Of a DNA stretch of 15,966 nt, positions 7,746 through 14,816 are shown piece by piece; the first letter of the stretch is position 1; every line of letters begins with the position of its first letter. The notes beneath the pieces are model-generated. The model worked only from the letters and a program-made list of their open reading frames with translations, had not been told where the DNA came from and did not search any database. Source of the stretch: Bdellovibrionaceae bacterium UBA1609 (GTDB taxonomy: Bacteria; Bdellovibrionota; Bdellovibrionia; Bdellovibrionales; UBA1609); the NCBI GenBank assembly GCA_002321895.1, contig DCMZ01000013.1, positions 1-15,966 on the forward strand, given 5' to 3'. The translations under genes were made by a program, and so were the position numbers.

Positions 7746-7750
7746 TTAAA

Positions 7751-8029
7751 TTAGTGAATTTGACCGTAAACTTCTTTACCCACTTGAAAAGATGGGCCAC
7801 CTTTTTTAATGAGCTCAAGGCAAATCTGCTTAACTTCTTCTTCGTTAAGAGTTTCTTCTTTTTTCTGGATACCAGAGTTAATACATGCAGTATTCAACAG
7901 CAACTTAGCGTTGTATCCACTCACCTTCGAAGACAATTTATCATAGAAATCTTGAAACGTGATTTCAGTCATCTTCGGAGCCGGGGTCTCTTCCGCTACA
8001 GCATTTGTATTTTCAGTATTATCTGACAT
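7751..8029 (-). CDS. Small acidic protein of unknown function in the riboflavin operon
   Basis: This 92-aa soluble protein is one I do not recognise. Residues 1-20 are acidic and rich in Ala, Asn and Pro, and look disordered. Residues 21-92 look helical, with TFQDFYDKLSSKVSGYNAKLLLNTACIN followed by an acidic/basic helix (LNEEEVKQICLELIKK). Cys49 and Cys70 are the only cysteines and there is no signal peptide. The Shine-Dalgarno sequence AAGGAG, 6 nt before the ATG, is one of the best in the window, so the gene is very likely translated. It starts 34 nt after ribH and is followed at once by a terminator, so it is probably the last gene of the riboflavin operon. This slot is often occupied by nusB in other bacteria, but this sequence does not look like NusB to me. 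Confidence 0.8.
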   Translation of the reverse strand: MSDNTENTNAVAEETPAPKMTEITFQDFYDKLSSKVSGYNAKLLLNTACINSGIQKKEETLNEEEVKQICLELIKKGGPSFQVGKEVYGQIH

Positions 8030-8063
8030 GTTTTCTCCTTTTTCTATTATTCGTAATTTAGCT

Positions 8064-8528
8064 TTATTTAAGTTTTTTAATTAATTGAATCATCTCAATG
8101 GCCACTTCTGCAGCCTCGGCTCCCTTGTTACCCTTGTCGCCACCAGCCCTTGCATAAGCTTGCTCTGCATTTTCAGTGGTGATCACCCCAAAAGCCACAG
8201 GTTTCATGTACTGTAACTGCAATTCCGTACAACCACGCTCTACACTATTGCAAACATAATCAAAATGAGCGGTGTCCCCTCGAATAACAGCTCCAATGGT
8301 AACAACACCATCACAGCCCTGCTCTAATAGAGCTTTAGCCGCCAAAGGAATTTCGACAGCACCAGGCACGGTGACACTTATAACTTTATCATCATTAATC
8401 CCTAGTTCTTTTAACTTCCCCAATGCCCCTTCCTGTAATTTGGAGGTTACTGGTTCATTAAATCGACTGGTTACTACACCAATTTTATCAATCCCCGCTG
8501 AAGATAGAGGTGTGATTTCAAAGCTCAT
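8064..8528 (-). CDS. ribH: 6,7-dimethyl-8-ribityllumazine synthase
   Basis: This 154-aa enzyme condenses 5-amino-6-ribitylaminouracil with 3,4-dihydroxy-2-butanone 4-phosphate, the penultimate step of riboflavin synthesis. Family members assemble into pentamers or 60-mer capsids. Visible motifs are SRFNEPVT (21-28, with the pyrimidine-stacking Phe23), VPGAVEIP (54-61) and GAVIRGDTAHFDYV (79-92) with catalytic His88. Near residues 132-139, GGDKGNKG corresponds to the conserved basic phosphate-binding loop. The length is normal. Its ATG overlaps the stop of the upstream rib gene by 4 nt (ATGA), which implies translational coupling. Confidence 0.97.
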   Translation of the reverse strand: MSFEITPLSSAGIDKIGVVTSRFNEPVTSKLQEGALGKLKELGINDDKVISVTVPGAVEIPLAAKALLEQGCDGVVTIGAVIRGDTAHFDYVCNSVERGCTELQLQYMKPVAFGVITTENAEQAYARAGGDKGNKGAEAAEVAIEMIQLIKKLK

Positions 8529-9721
8529 TGCATCTGCTCCCGTTTTTTATCTAATGTTGGATTATCTGGATACCTTGGATGAGGATTCTCTAATTCAAGC
8601 GTCGTGGTTTCCACGATTTCAAGGCCGTACCCTTTTAGACCCACTCGTTTGCTAGAAGGGTTATTTGTTAAAAGGTTAATTTTGTGAACTCCTAAAGACC
8701 TTAAAATCTGCGCCCCAACACCGTATTCTTTACGATCCACACGAAAGACTTTTTGCTCATCTTCAGTTAGAACTTCGCCTTTATCGATATGCCCATATAC
8801 TTTAACAAAATCCCCCATAGATGATTTCATATCTTCGCCTCGAATATAAACGATAACTCCGGATCCATGCTCATCAATCATACGCATAGAGGACCGAATA
8901 AAATCATTGGTATTTGATCTTAACCCACAAAAAACATCACCTAGTACGTTTTCGTTTTGCACTCTCACCATAACTGCTGAATCACTATCTAAAGGACCCT
9001 TTACTAGGGCAACATGCTCTTTCCCGTCTAAGTTATTCCGGAAAACATGCACTTTATAATCCTCTCCTAGAGTTGTAGGAAAATCAGATTCTGCAACCGG
9101 AGTAATAAATGACTCAGTCTCTAATCGATACTGAATAAGATCTTCGATTGTGCCCATTTTTATTTTATGTTCTTTGCAAAATTCTTCTAAATCTGGAATG
9201 CGAGCCATAGTTCCATCGGCATTCATTACTTCACAAATAACGGCAGCAGGATTCATACCGGCTAAAGCAACGAGATCAACACTGGCTTCTGTGTGGCCAG
9301 CTCTCTTTAATACTCCACCTTTACGAGCCTTGATGGGAAAAATATGGCCGGGGACAATAATGTCTGTGGGACCACTCTTGGGGTCTGAAGCTACTTTTAT
9401 CGTGTGGGCACGATCTGCCGCAGATATTCCCGTTGTAACTCCTGTCGCAGCTTCAATACTCAAGGTGAAGGCTGTTTGATTGGGAGATTCGTTATGCTCA
9501 TCCTTAATCATAAGAGTTAAACCAAGCTTTCTAATCTGCTCTTCCGTCAATGACAAACAGATAAGACCTCTTGCCTCTTTAGCCATGAAATTAACTAACT
9601 CAGGGGTAATACTATCGGCAGCAATTATGATATCGCCTTCGTTTTCACGGTCTTCGTCATCGACGAGAATAACCATTTTTCCATTTCTGATATCTTCAAT
9701 TAACTCAGGAATCGGGGTCAC
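8525..9721 (-). CDS. ribBA: RibB with a degenerate RibA (GTP cyclohydrolase II-like) domain, RibBX type
   Basis: This 398-aa fusion has an N-terminal 3,4-dihydroxy-2-butanone 4-phosphate synthase half (about 1-203) that looks intact: DDEDRENEGD (21-30), VPGH (123-126) and RAGHTEASVDL (140-150). The C-terminal half (about 207-375) has the GTP cyclohydrolase II fold signature, including LGDVF and TNNPSSKRVGLKGYGLEIV. However, the three zinc-binding cysteines are replaced by Asn258, Ser269 and Thr271 (LRSNTN instead of LRCDCG), and the catalytic RQEGRGIG segment is missing (RGEDMKSSM). It is therefore probably a RibB enzyme with an inactive RibA-like tail, like the RibBX hybrids reported in Proteobacteria. 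A true RibA must be encoded elsewhere. The start is GTG, overlapping the ribE TGA by 4 nt (GTGA). Confidence 0.92.
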   Translation of the reverse strand: MTPIPELIEDIRNGKMVILVDDEDRENEGDIIIAADSITPELVNFMAKEARGLICLSLTEEQIRKLGLTLMIKDEHNESPNQTAFTLSIEAATGVTTGISAADRAHTIKVASDPKSGPTDIIVPGHIFPIKARKGGVLKRAGHTEASVDLVALAGMNPAAVICEVMNADGTMARIPDLEEFCKEHKIKMGTIEDLIQYRLETESFITPVAESDFPTTLGEDYKVHVFRNNLDGKEHVALVKGPLDSDSAVMVRVQNENVLGDVFCGLRSNTNDFIRSSMRMIDEHGSGVIVYIRGEDMKSSMGDFVKVYGHIDKGEVLTEDEQKVFRVDRKEYGVGAQILRSLGVHKINLLTNNPSSKRVGLKGYGLEIVETTTLELENPHPRYPDNPTLDKKREQMQ

Positions 9722-10329
9722 GAAGGATTCTCCATAGTTGCTAGGTTGGATTGATGTACAAGCCCTCTAGCCATGTTATCCACTTCAACAGTTAGAGCAT
9801 GGCCCACAGCTAGATCTTTTAAATTTGTTCTTTGAATAGTTTCGGGTATCAAACATACGGAAAGCGTATTCTCCCCAACAGCATTGATAGTTAGGCTAAC
9901 GCCATTAAGGGCGACAGAACCTTTACTCCAAATGTAGGGTTTCAAACTATCAGGATATTTCACAACCAAAAACCAACTTCCATCACGCTCATAAAATTCA
10001 ACAACTGTTCCCATCGCATCCACGTGGCCGGTTACAATATGTCCGTGAACTCGATCACCAAACCGGAGAGAGCGCTCCAGATTCAATGTGACGGCTTCCA
10101 AATCGGATACCGTCCACCCTGTAACCTGCAAAGTCTCTGCCGCCATGGCAAAAACCATATGATCTTCATTGAAATCCTCAACAGTCAGACAGATCCCATT
10201 GCAGGCAATTGAATCGCCTACTGATAAGTCATTGAATTCACTTGGCTTTTTTATGGAAATCCGAAGAAGCCCCTGATCAGGCTGGACTGATAAAATAGAC
10301 GATGTGGTCTCTACTATGCCCGAAAACAC
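9718..10329 (-). CDS. ribE: Riboflavin synthase, alpha chain
   Basis: This 203-aa enzyme converts two 6,7-dimethyl-8-ribityllumazine molecules to riboflavin plus a ribitylaminouracil. Its two internally homologous barrels are visible. The N-terminal one has MFSGIVE and CNGICLTV (43-50). The second has GHIVTGHVDAMG (96-107), LNGVSLTI (141-148) and ETIQRTNL (163-170). The start is GTG at 10329, with the Shine-Dalgarno sequence GGAG 5 nt upstream and the canonical MFSGIVE N-terminus. It is the first gene of the ribE-ribBX-ribH-92aa operon, about 70 nt downstream of a strong promoter-like sequence. I see no FMN-riboswitch sequence in the leader. ribD is absent from this cluster. Confidence 0.96.
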   Translation of the reverse strand: MFSGIVETTSSILSVQPDQGLLRISIKKPSEFNDLSVGDSIACNGICLTVEDFNEDHMVFAMAAETLQVTGWTVSDLEAVTLNLERSLRFGDRVHGHIVTGHVDAMGTVVEFYERDGSWFLVVKYPDSLKPYIWSKGSVALNGVSLTINAVGENTLSVCLIPETIQRTNLKDLAVGHALTVEVDNMARGLVHQSNLATMENPS

Positions 10330-10404
10330 TCAATCTCCACGTAAAAAAAAAGGCTCGAGGGCTTAAAATTGGTAATAAACTGGCGTAAATCGTGAAGAAA
10401 ATTC

Positions 10405-10434
10405 ATTAAAGACCAACCAAGTTCGTGCCGTCAA
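10405..10434 (-). promoter_or_regulatory. Sigma70-type promoter of the riboflavin operon
   Basis: On the minus strand, TTGACG (10429-10434, 5/6) and TTTAAT (10405-10410, 5/6) are separated by 18 nt. Predicted initiation near 10398 gives a leader of about 70 nt before the ribE GTG. The -35 overlaps the end of the U-rich tail of the upstream clpB terminator. Confidence 0.6.
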
Positions 10435-10460
10435 ATCAAAATTAGCGGCCTCTAGGCCGC
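10433..10460 (-). terminator. Probable terminator of clpB
   Basis: Minus-strand hairpin GCGGCC-UAGA-GGCCGC has a perfect 6-bp stem and a 4-nt loop, and is followed by UAAUUUUGAUUU. It lies about 90 nt after the clpB stop. The U-tract is interrupted, so efficiency may be moderate. Confidence 0.6.
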
Positions 10461-10551
10461 CAACTATGGCAAAAAAGCAACAGAAGCTAACGCTAAAGGT
10501 GCAGCTGGTCAACTCAATTGGTGAAATTAACGTTCCTTTCGCGTCAGAGAT

Positions 10552-13140
10552 TTACCTGTATTCGAAGCTCAGTCTAAGGTCATCTGCAGTCAAACTTACA
10601 GTCTGGCCTGATTTCAACTGACCGGTGATCAGATCTTTCGCTAAATGATCGAGAACATCTTTTTGAATCACTCGCTTTAAGGGTCGCGCACCATAAACTG
10701 GATCGAATCCCTTTTTCGCTAACAGTGCTAGCGCTTTCTCGTCGGCATTAAAATCAATCTCTTTCTCTCTCAACCGCTCAACAAGTCGATGCAACTGTAC
10801 TTTTACAATTTCATTCAACTGACTTTCTTGCAGAGAATTGTAAGTTACAACTTCATCAATACGATTAATGAACTCCGGACGAAAATGATCTTTTAGAGCT
10901 TCCATGACTTTCTCATGTTTTTCCGACTCACTCAGCTTCTCATCTATTATATTGTGCGAACCTATATTGCTTGTCATTACTACAACGGTATTTTTGAAGT
11001 CTACTGTTCGCCCTTGGCCATCAGTGAGTCGGCCATCATCCAACACCTGAAGTAAAATATTAAATACATCGGGATGGGCTTTCTCAATCTCGTCAAGAAG
11101 AACAATACTATAAGGCTTTCTTCGCACCTGCTCGGTTAGCTGCCCACCTTCTTCATAGCCTACATATCCGGGAGGCGCTCCCACCAAACGAGCCACGGAA
11201 TGCTTTTCCATGTATTCACTCATATCGATTCGAATAATGGAGTCTTCGCTATCAAAAAGAAACTCTGCCAAAGCTTTTACCGTTTCAGTTTTACCAACCC
11301 CAGTAGGGCCCAAGAACATAAATGAACCAATGGGTCTATTTGGATCAGAGATCTCCGCTCTGGACCTTAAAACAGCCGCACTTACTGCCTGTAATGCTTG
11401 ATCCTGTCCGACCACGCGCTCTCTAAGAAGTGCTTCCATGTTTAGGATTCGCTCTGATTCGGTAGCCAGCATTTTCTTTACAGGAATTCCAGTCCATTTA
11501 GCTACAACTTCCGCAATCTCCTCTGGGCCAACCTGTTCCTTTAGCAACCGATTTTCCGTTTCTGTCTTAGAAGGATCTCTTTCCTCTTGATCCTTTATGC
11601 GCTTCTCCAATGCTGGAAGCTGGCCATACTTAAGTTCAGCGGCCTTCTCCAAATCCCCATCTCTTTCTGCTCGATCGATCTCTATTCGCAATTTTTCAAG
11701 TTCTTCCTTGGCCTCTTTAACACCAAAAATTTCGCCTTTTTCCTGCTCCCATTGATCACGTAATTTCGTAATTTCAGAATCTAGCGCTAAGATCTCTTGT
11801 GAAATTTCGGCCAGTCTCTTTTTAGTGGACTCACCACTTTCCTTCTTAAGAGCTTTCTCCTCGATCTGCAGCTGAACTCGCTTTCTCTCCCGTTCATCAA
11901 TCACAGAAGGGATGCTATTGATTTCAATACTTAATCGACTCGCAGCCTCATCCATCAAATCAATGGCTTTATCCGGAAGAAATCGACTAGTTATGTATCG
12001 ATCAGATAGTTTTACAGCTTGCACAATAGCCGCATCTGTAATTTTAACTCCATGATGGACTTCATACTTTTCTTTAAGTCCACGCAAAATCGTAATGGCA
12101 TCGTTTACATTCGGTTCATCTACTAAAACATTCTGAAATCTACGCTCCAATGCTTTATCTTTTTCGATGTATTGTCGGTACTCATCTAACGTGGTGGCAC
12201 CAATACATCTTAACTCTCCTCGGGCCAATGCTGGTTTTAAAATTTGCCCAGCATCCATAGCTCCATCCGTTTTGCCAGCACCTACTAGAGTATGTATTTC
12301 GTCGATAAACAATACTATTTCTCCATTGCTGGAAGTGACTTCCTTTACAACGGCTTTCAAACGATCCTCAAATTCTCCTCGATACTTAGAACCCGCAACG
12401 AGCGAACCCATGTCCAATGCCATCAGCTTTTTACCAATCAGCACATCGGGAACGTCTTCATTGATAATCCTCAAAGCAAGGCCCTCGGCAATGGCCGTTT
12501 TACCAACGCCAGGCTCCCCAATTAAAACCGGATTATTTTTTGTTCTGCGAGATAGGACCTGAACCACTCGACGTATTTCTTCGTCTCGCCCGACTACGGG
12601 ATCGAGTTTACCCTCTTCAGCGAGCGCGGTAAGATCCCTTGCGTATTTTTCAAGAACTTCATATTTAGCTTCTGGATTATCGTCGACCACTTTTTGCGCT
12701 CCTCGAACCTGTTGCAATGTCTCCAGAAAGAGTTGCAAATTAACATCTTGATTTCTAAATAATGTTAACACTTCTGAATCAGCAGTTCTATAGGCTGCAG
12801 TCACAAAGTGCTCGGTGGAAATGAATGAATCCCCCATTTGCTTGGCATCTTTTTCGGCTTGGTTAAAAACATCAACCAATGTCTTACTAGGAAAAATCTT
12901 TGAACTACTCCCCTCACTGGTAGGTTTTTTACCAATGATCTGCTCAGACTCCTTAATCATCTCTGGAACCTTAGCTCCGGCCTTAACAAAAACCCGTGGA
13001 ACGACCCCATCTCTCTGAGTGAGTAAGGCATAGATGAGATGTATAGGCTCCACTGCTGGATTGGAGTTTTTCTCCGCCAATTCGGCTGCCGCCTGCATCC
13101 CCTGCTGGGATTTAATTGTCATTTTTTCTATGTCGTTCAT
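10552..13140 (-). CDS. clpB: ClpB, ATP-dependent protein disaggregase
   Basis: This 862-aa Hsp100 AAA+ chaperone rescues aggregated proteins together with the DnaK system in the cytoplasm. An N-terminal Clp repeat domain covers about 1-148. NBD1 has Walker A GEPGVGKT (208-215), the pore-loop tyrosine in SKYRGEF (Tyr253) and Walker B VLFIDEIH (276-283). The coiled-coil middle domain, which marks ClpB as distinct from ClpA or ClpC, covers about 410-525 and is rich in Glu, Lys and Arg. NBD2 has Walker A GPTGVGKT (611-618), pore loop GYVGYEEG (Tyr659), Walker B VLLDEIEK and sensor-2 GARPL (817-821). The length is normal for full-length ClpB. The ATG at 13140 has AGGCGG 6 nt upstream. It appears monocistronic. 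I see no CIRCE element or clear heat-shock sigma32 promoter. Confidence 0.98.
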   Translation of the reverse strand: MNDIEKMTIKSQQGMQAAAELAEKNSNPAVEPIHLIYALLTQRDGVVPRVFVKAGAKVPEMIKESEQIIGKKPTSEGSSSKIFPSKTLVDVFNQAEKDAKQMGDSFISTEHFVTAAYRTADSEVLTLFRNQDVNLQLFLETLQQVRGAQKVVDDNPEAKYEVLEKYARDLTALAEEGKLDPVVGRDEEIRRVVQVLSRRTKNNPVLIGEPGVGKTAIAEGLALRIINEDVPDVLIGKKLMALDMGSLVAGSKYRGEFEDRLKAVVKEVTSSNGEIVLFIDEIHTLVGAGKTDGAMDAGQILKPALARGELRCIGATTLDEYRQYIEKDKALERRFQNVLVDEPNVNDAITILRGLKEKYEVHHGVKITDAAIVQAVKLSDRYITSRFLPDKAIDLMDEAASRLSIEINSIPSVIDERERKRVQLQIEEKALKKESGESTKKRLAEISQEILALDSEITKLRDQWEQEKGEIFGVKEAKEELEKLRIEIDRAERDGDLEKAAELKYGQLPALEKRIKDQEERDPSKTETENRLLKEQVGPEEIAEVVAKWTGIPVKKMLATESERILNMEALLRERVVGQDQALQAVSAAVLRSRAEISDPNRPIGSFMFLGPTGVGKTETVKALAEFLFDSEDSIIRIDMSEYMEKHSVARLVGAPPGYVGYEEGGQLTEQVRRKPYSIVLLDEIEKAHPDVFNILLQVLDDGRLTDGQGRTVDFKNTVVVMTSNIGSHNIIDEKLSESEKHEKVMEALKDHFRPEFINRIDEVVTYNSLQESQLNEIVKVQLHRLVERLREKEIDFNADEKALALLAKKGFDPVYGARPLKRVIQKDVLDHLAKDLITGQLKSGQTVSLTADDLRLSFEYR

Positions 13141-13163
13141 ACAAAACCGCCTATTTTCAAATA

Positions 13164-13193
13164 CTTATATTGTAGACCCAGTTTACCCTTCAA
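13164..13193 (-). promoter_or_regulatory. Candidate clpB promoter
   Basis: The minus strand has TTGAAG (13188-13193, 4/6), an 18-nt spacer and TATAAG (13164-13169, 5/6), placing initiation about 18 nt before the clpB start codon. It resembles a housekeeping promoter, not the CTTGAAA/CCCAT pattern of sigma32. It shares its -35 region with a candidate promoter on the opposite strand. Confidence 0.45.
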
Positions 13194-13217
13194 TACCTTG
13201 AATAATTCGGTTATAAG
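13189..13217 (+). promoter_or_regulatory. Candidate promoter of the plus-strand 89-aa gene and hydrolase
   Basis: The plus strand has TTCAAT (13189-13194, 3/6), a 17-nt spacer and TATAAG (13212-13217, 5/6), about 53 nt before the ATG at 13270. Its -35 overlaps that of the clpB promoter on the other strand, so the two would be back to back. The weak -35 keeps confidence low. Confidence 0.35.
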
Positions 13218-13269
13218 CTCAAACAAGGGCCTTTTAGGCCAAAAAAACTATTCCAGCCTTAAGGAAAAC

Positions 13270-13539
13270 ATGGGACGCGTTCGTCAAAAGTCAATATCCC
13301 CTCAGATTAAAAAGAAGCGCAAATTGCTGAGAAGAGGAATTGTTCATGATGCTATTTCAGGTAGGGACTTCAGGGAACTGAACCTCATTTACGCTTGTGA
13401 GCAGTGCACCTATTTTGATGAAAATAGTACTTCTTGCATATTGGGCCATAATGCAAAAAATCATCTAGAAGAACGACAACTTAAAACCTATTACAACACT
13501 GGCCGGATGGCTCTTTGTAGAAATTTAGAGATAGACTAA
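13270..13539 (+). CDS. Unknown 89-aa protein with a four-cysteine cluster
   Basis: I do not recognise a named family. The N-terminal third (about 1-25) is strongly basic, with SPQIKKKRKLLRRG. It is followed by YACEQCTYFDENSTSC (Cys43, Cys46, Cys56), His60 and His65, and C-terminal MALCRNLEID (Cys83). A CxxC pair plus two further cysteines could bind zinc or an iron-sulfur cluster, and the basic tail could bind nucleic acid. Both are inference. The start at 13270 is chosen for the Shine-Dalgarno sequence AAGGA 5 nt upstream. A longer frame reaching back to 13039 would overlap clpB and lacks such a site. The stop is 2 nt before the hydrolase gene, so the two are probably cotranscribed and divergent from clpB. 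Confidence 0.82.
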   Translation: MGRVRQKSISPQIKKKRKLLRRGIVHDAISGRDFRELNLIYACEQCTYFDENSTSCILGHNAKNHLEERQLKTYYNTGRMALCRNLEID

Positions 13540-13541
13540 TT

Positions 13542-14468
13542 ATGGAGTGGATCACTCTTTTAGCACTTGTTCTGATTGCCATCTCTCTGGTCGTAGGTCT
13601 TTGGTGGTTTTATAACAGCTCGTTGTTTCCGGAGTCCACGGAGCTTCTTCCACAGTTTTTCCTGCCAGATGATCAGTTCCTTACTCTGTCCGATGATTTC
13701 AAGATCAGATATTGGCAAATGGGTAAAGGTAAAGACGTAGTCTTGATTCACGGCCTTGGAGCTTCCGTTTATATATGGAGGTTTGTCATTGGAATTCTAG
13801 CTCGCAAATACCGAGTCACGGCCTTAGACCTTCCTGGATTTGGTCGCTCCAGTAAAAATAAAGTTAAGTACGACTTGGACGCACAGACCAAAAGACTTTT
13901 AGAGTTTTTAGATATTTTGAAAATTAAGAACGCCCATCTCGTGGGCAGCTCAATGGGAGGCGCGCTGGCACTCTGGTTGGGTCGAGCCGCCCCCGAACGT
14001 GTAAAAAAAATTGTCGCAATGGCCCCCGCAACGGATAGCTCACTTGTAAAACTCCCAATATCACTACTACATAGCCAGAGAAAAGCGGGCGCAAGATTTT
14101 TTGAAACTGATTTTGTTAAGAATAAAATTCTTAGTCGCGTCCTCTACAATAAAAACCTGTTTACTGACGAAAATAAAAAATTCTACTTTGAACCTTATAG
14201 CGGCAATCCAAATGCTATTTATTCATTTATAGAAGCTCTTAGACTTATTAAGGATAAAAGGCTGCCTGGCTCACTTCGCAATTTAGACAAAGATGTTCTT
14301 CTTTATTACGGAAAATTTGACAATATGGTTCCTTTAAAAAACATGGAATCCCTAGATAAACTACTACCTTCGTCACAACTATTTATCGACGATCGGGCAG
14401 GACATCACCCCATGGAAGACTCTCCAGAAACGGTTTCTAAGGAAGTCCTCGCCTTTCTAAAGTCCTGA
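13542..14468 (+). CDS. Membrane-anchored alpha/beta hydrolase
   Basis: This 308-aa alpha/beta-hydrolase-fold enzyme has one N-terminal hydrophobic segment (about residues 4-26, followed by WWFYNSS), which suggests an uncleaved membrane anchor. The fold signature is complete: the oxyanion-hole motif LIHGLGA (68-74), DLPGFGRS (96-103), nucleophile elbow GSSMGG (135-140, Ser137), acid Asp260 in YYGKFDNMVP and His288 in GHHPMEDSP. These correspond to the usual Ser-Asp-His triad. The family includes esterases, lipases, haloperoxidases and C-C hydrolases, and the substrate cannot be read from the sequence. It follows the 89-aa gene by 2 nt, with only weak Shine-Dalgarno character, so translational coupling is likely. 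I found no clear terminator after it. Confidence 0.9.
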   Translation: MEWITLLALVLIAISLVVGLWWFYNSSLFPESTELLPQFFLPDDQFLTLSDDFKIRYWQMGKGKDVVLIHGLGASVYIWRFVIGILARKYRVTALDLPGFGRSSKNKVKYDLDAQTKRLLEFLDILKIKNAHLVGSSMGGALALWLGRAAPERVKKIVAMAPATDSSLVKLPISLLHSQRKAGARFFETDFVKNKILSRVLYNKNLFTDENKKFYFEPYSGNPNAIYSFIEALRLIKDKRLPGSLRNLDKDVLLYYGKFDNMVPLKNMESLDKLLPSSQLFIDDRAGHHPMEDSPETVSKEVLAFLKS

Positions 14469-14816
14469 ACATCACAAAAAAAATCATCCATTTTGACATT
14501 CTTTAACGAGACTAGATCTTTAAAAGGTATTGATTTCACAATGTAAGTCTTAGGACCTCGATCATCTAAAAGGCCAATTCTTACTGGATTTGCGGCTATT
14601 TAGCCTGATGTCCTGTCAAGAAGACTGCACCCTTAGTCGAAATTGTATACGTAAGCGCACTTGCGCAGGAAGTTTAAATAGAGGGATTAATGGTATTAAC
14701 AAGAAACAAAGGAGGTCATCAGGGAAGATTGGAATTTCATGGAATAAGATAATAAATTCGTAAACCAAAGGCTCGGATGCCGACCCCATTAAGGGAATGA
14801 ACAAGGAGGTAATAGA
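14469..14816 (+). other. Intergenic region upstream of flagellin
   Basis: This stretch of about 350 nt carries no convincing gene. It contains a TTGACA (14493-14498) without a good -10, a short GCGC-ACTT-GCGC inverted repeat near 14655-14666, and a 51-codon open frame at 14608-14763 (four cysteines near its N-terminus, no Shine-Dalgarno sequence) that I do not count as a gene. AAAGGAGGT (14708-14716) is a perfect ribosome-binding sequence with no sensible start codon after it. The end of the region holds the candidate sigma28 promoter and, at 14803-14810, a second AAGGAGGT that serves the mini-ORF described separately. Confidence 0.6.
14761..14786 (+). promoter_or_regulatory. Candidate sigma28 (FliA) flagellar promoter of fliC
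   Basis: TAAA (14761-14764) is followed after 14 nt by GCCGACCC (14779-14786). The sigma28 consensus is TAAA-N15-GCCGATAA, so the -10 matches 5 of 8 positions and the spacer is one short. Position supports it: initiation near 14793 would give a leader of about 45 nt to the flagellin ATG. No better sigma70 or sigma54 candidate is visible close to the gene. Confidence 0.5.

Noticed and set aside
10330..10404. FMN riboswitch expected before ribE.
   Set aside because: None of the conserved FMN-aptamer blocks is present in the leader, which is too short after the predicted start site.
10466..10621. Plus-strand 51-codon frame beginning MAKKQQKLTLKVQ, overlapping the 3' end of clpB.
   Set aside because: The start has a protein-like look, but there is no Shine-Dalgarno sequence. 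The frame begins right after the clpB terminator hairpin and its second half is antisense to conserved clpB coding sequence.
13228..13247. Hairpin GGCCT-TTT-AGGCC next to a homopolymer run, looking like a terminator.
   Set aside because: On the plus strand it is followed by A7, not T. On the minus strand the T-run precedes the stem. Neither orientation makes an intrinsic terminator.
13039..13269. Upstream extension of the 89-aa gene, giving a 166-codon frame.
   Set aside because: It would overlap the start of clpB by about 100 nt. The extension has no domain, and the good Shine-Dalgarno sequence is at 13261-13265 before the ATG at 13270.
14608..14763. Plus-strand 51-codon frame beginning MSCQEDCTLSRNC in the gap before flagellin.
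   Set aside because: It has no ribosome-binding site, mixed composition without a recognisable domain, and its end runs into the candidate flagellar promoter. It could be a remnant, but I cannot support it as a gene.
14616..14804. Minus-strand 62-codon hydrophobic frame in the same gap.
   Set aside because: It starts at TTG with no Shine-Dalgarno sequence, lies antisense to the flagellin leader and has no neighbour in that direction. It is probably chance.
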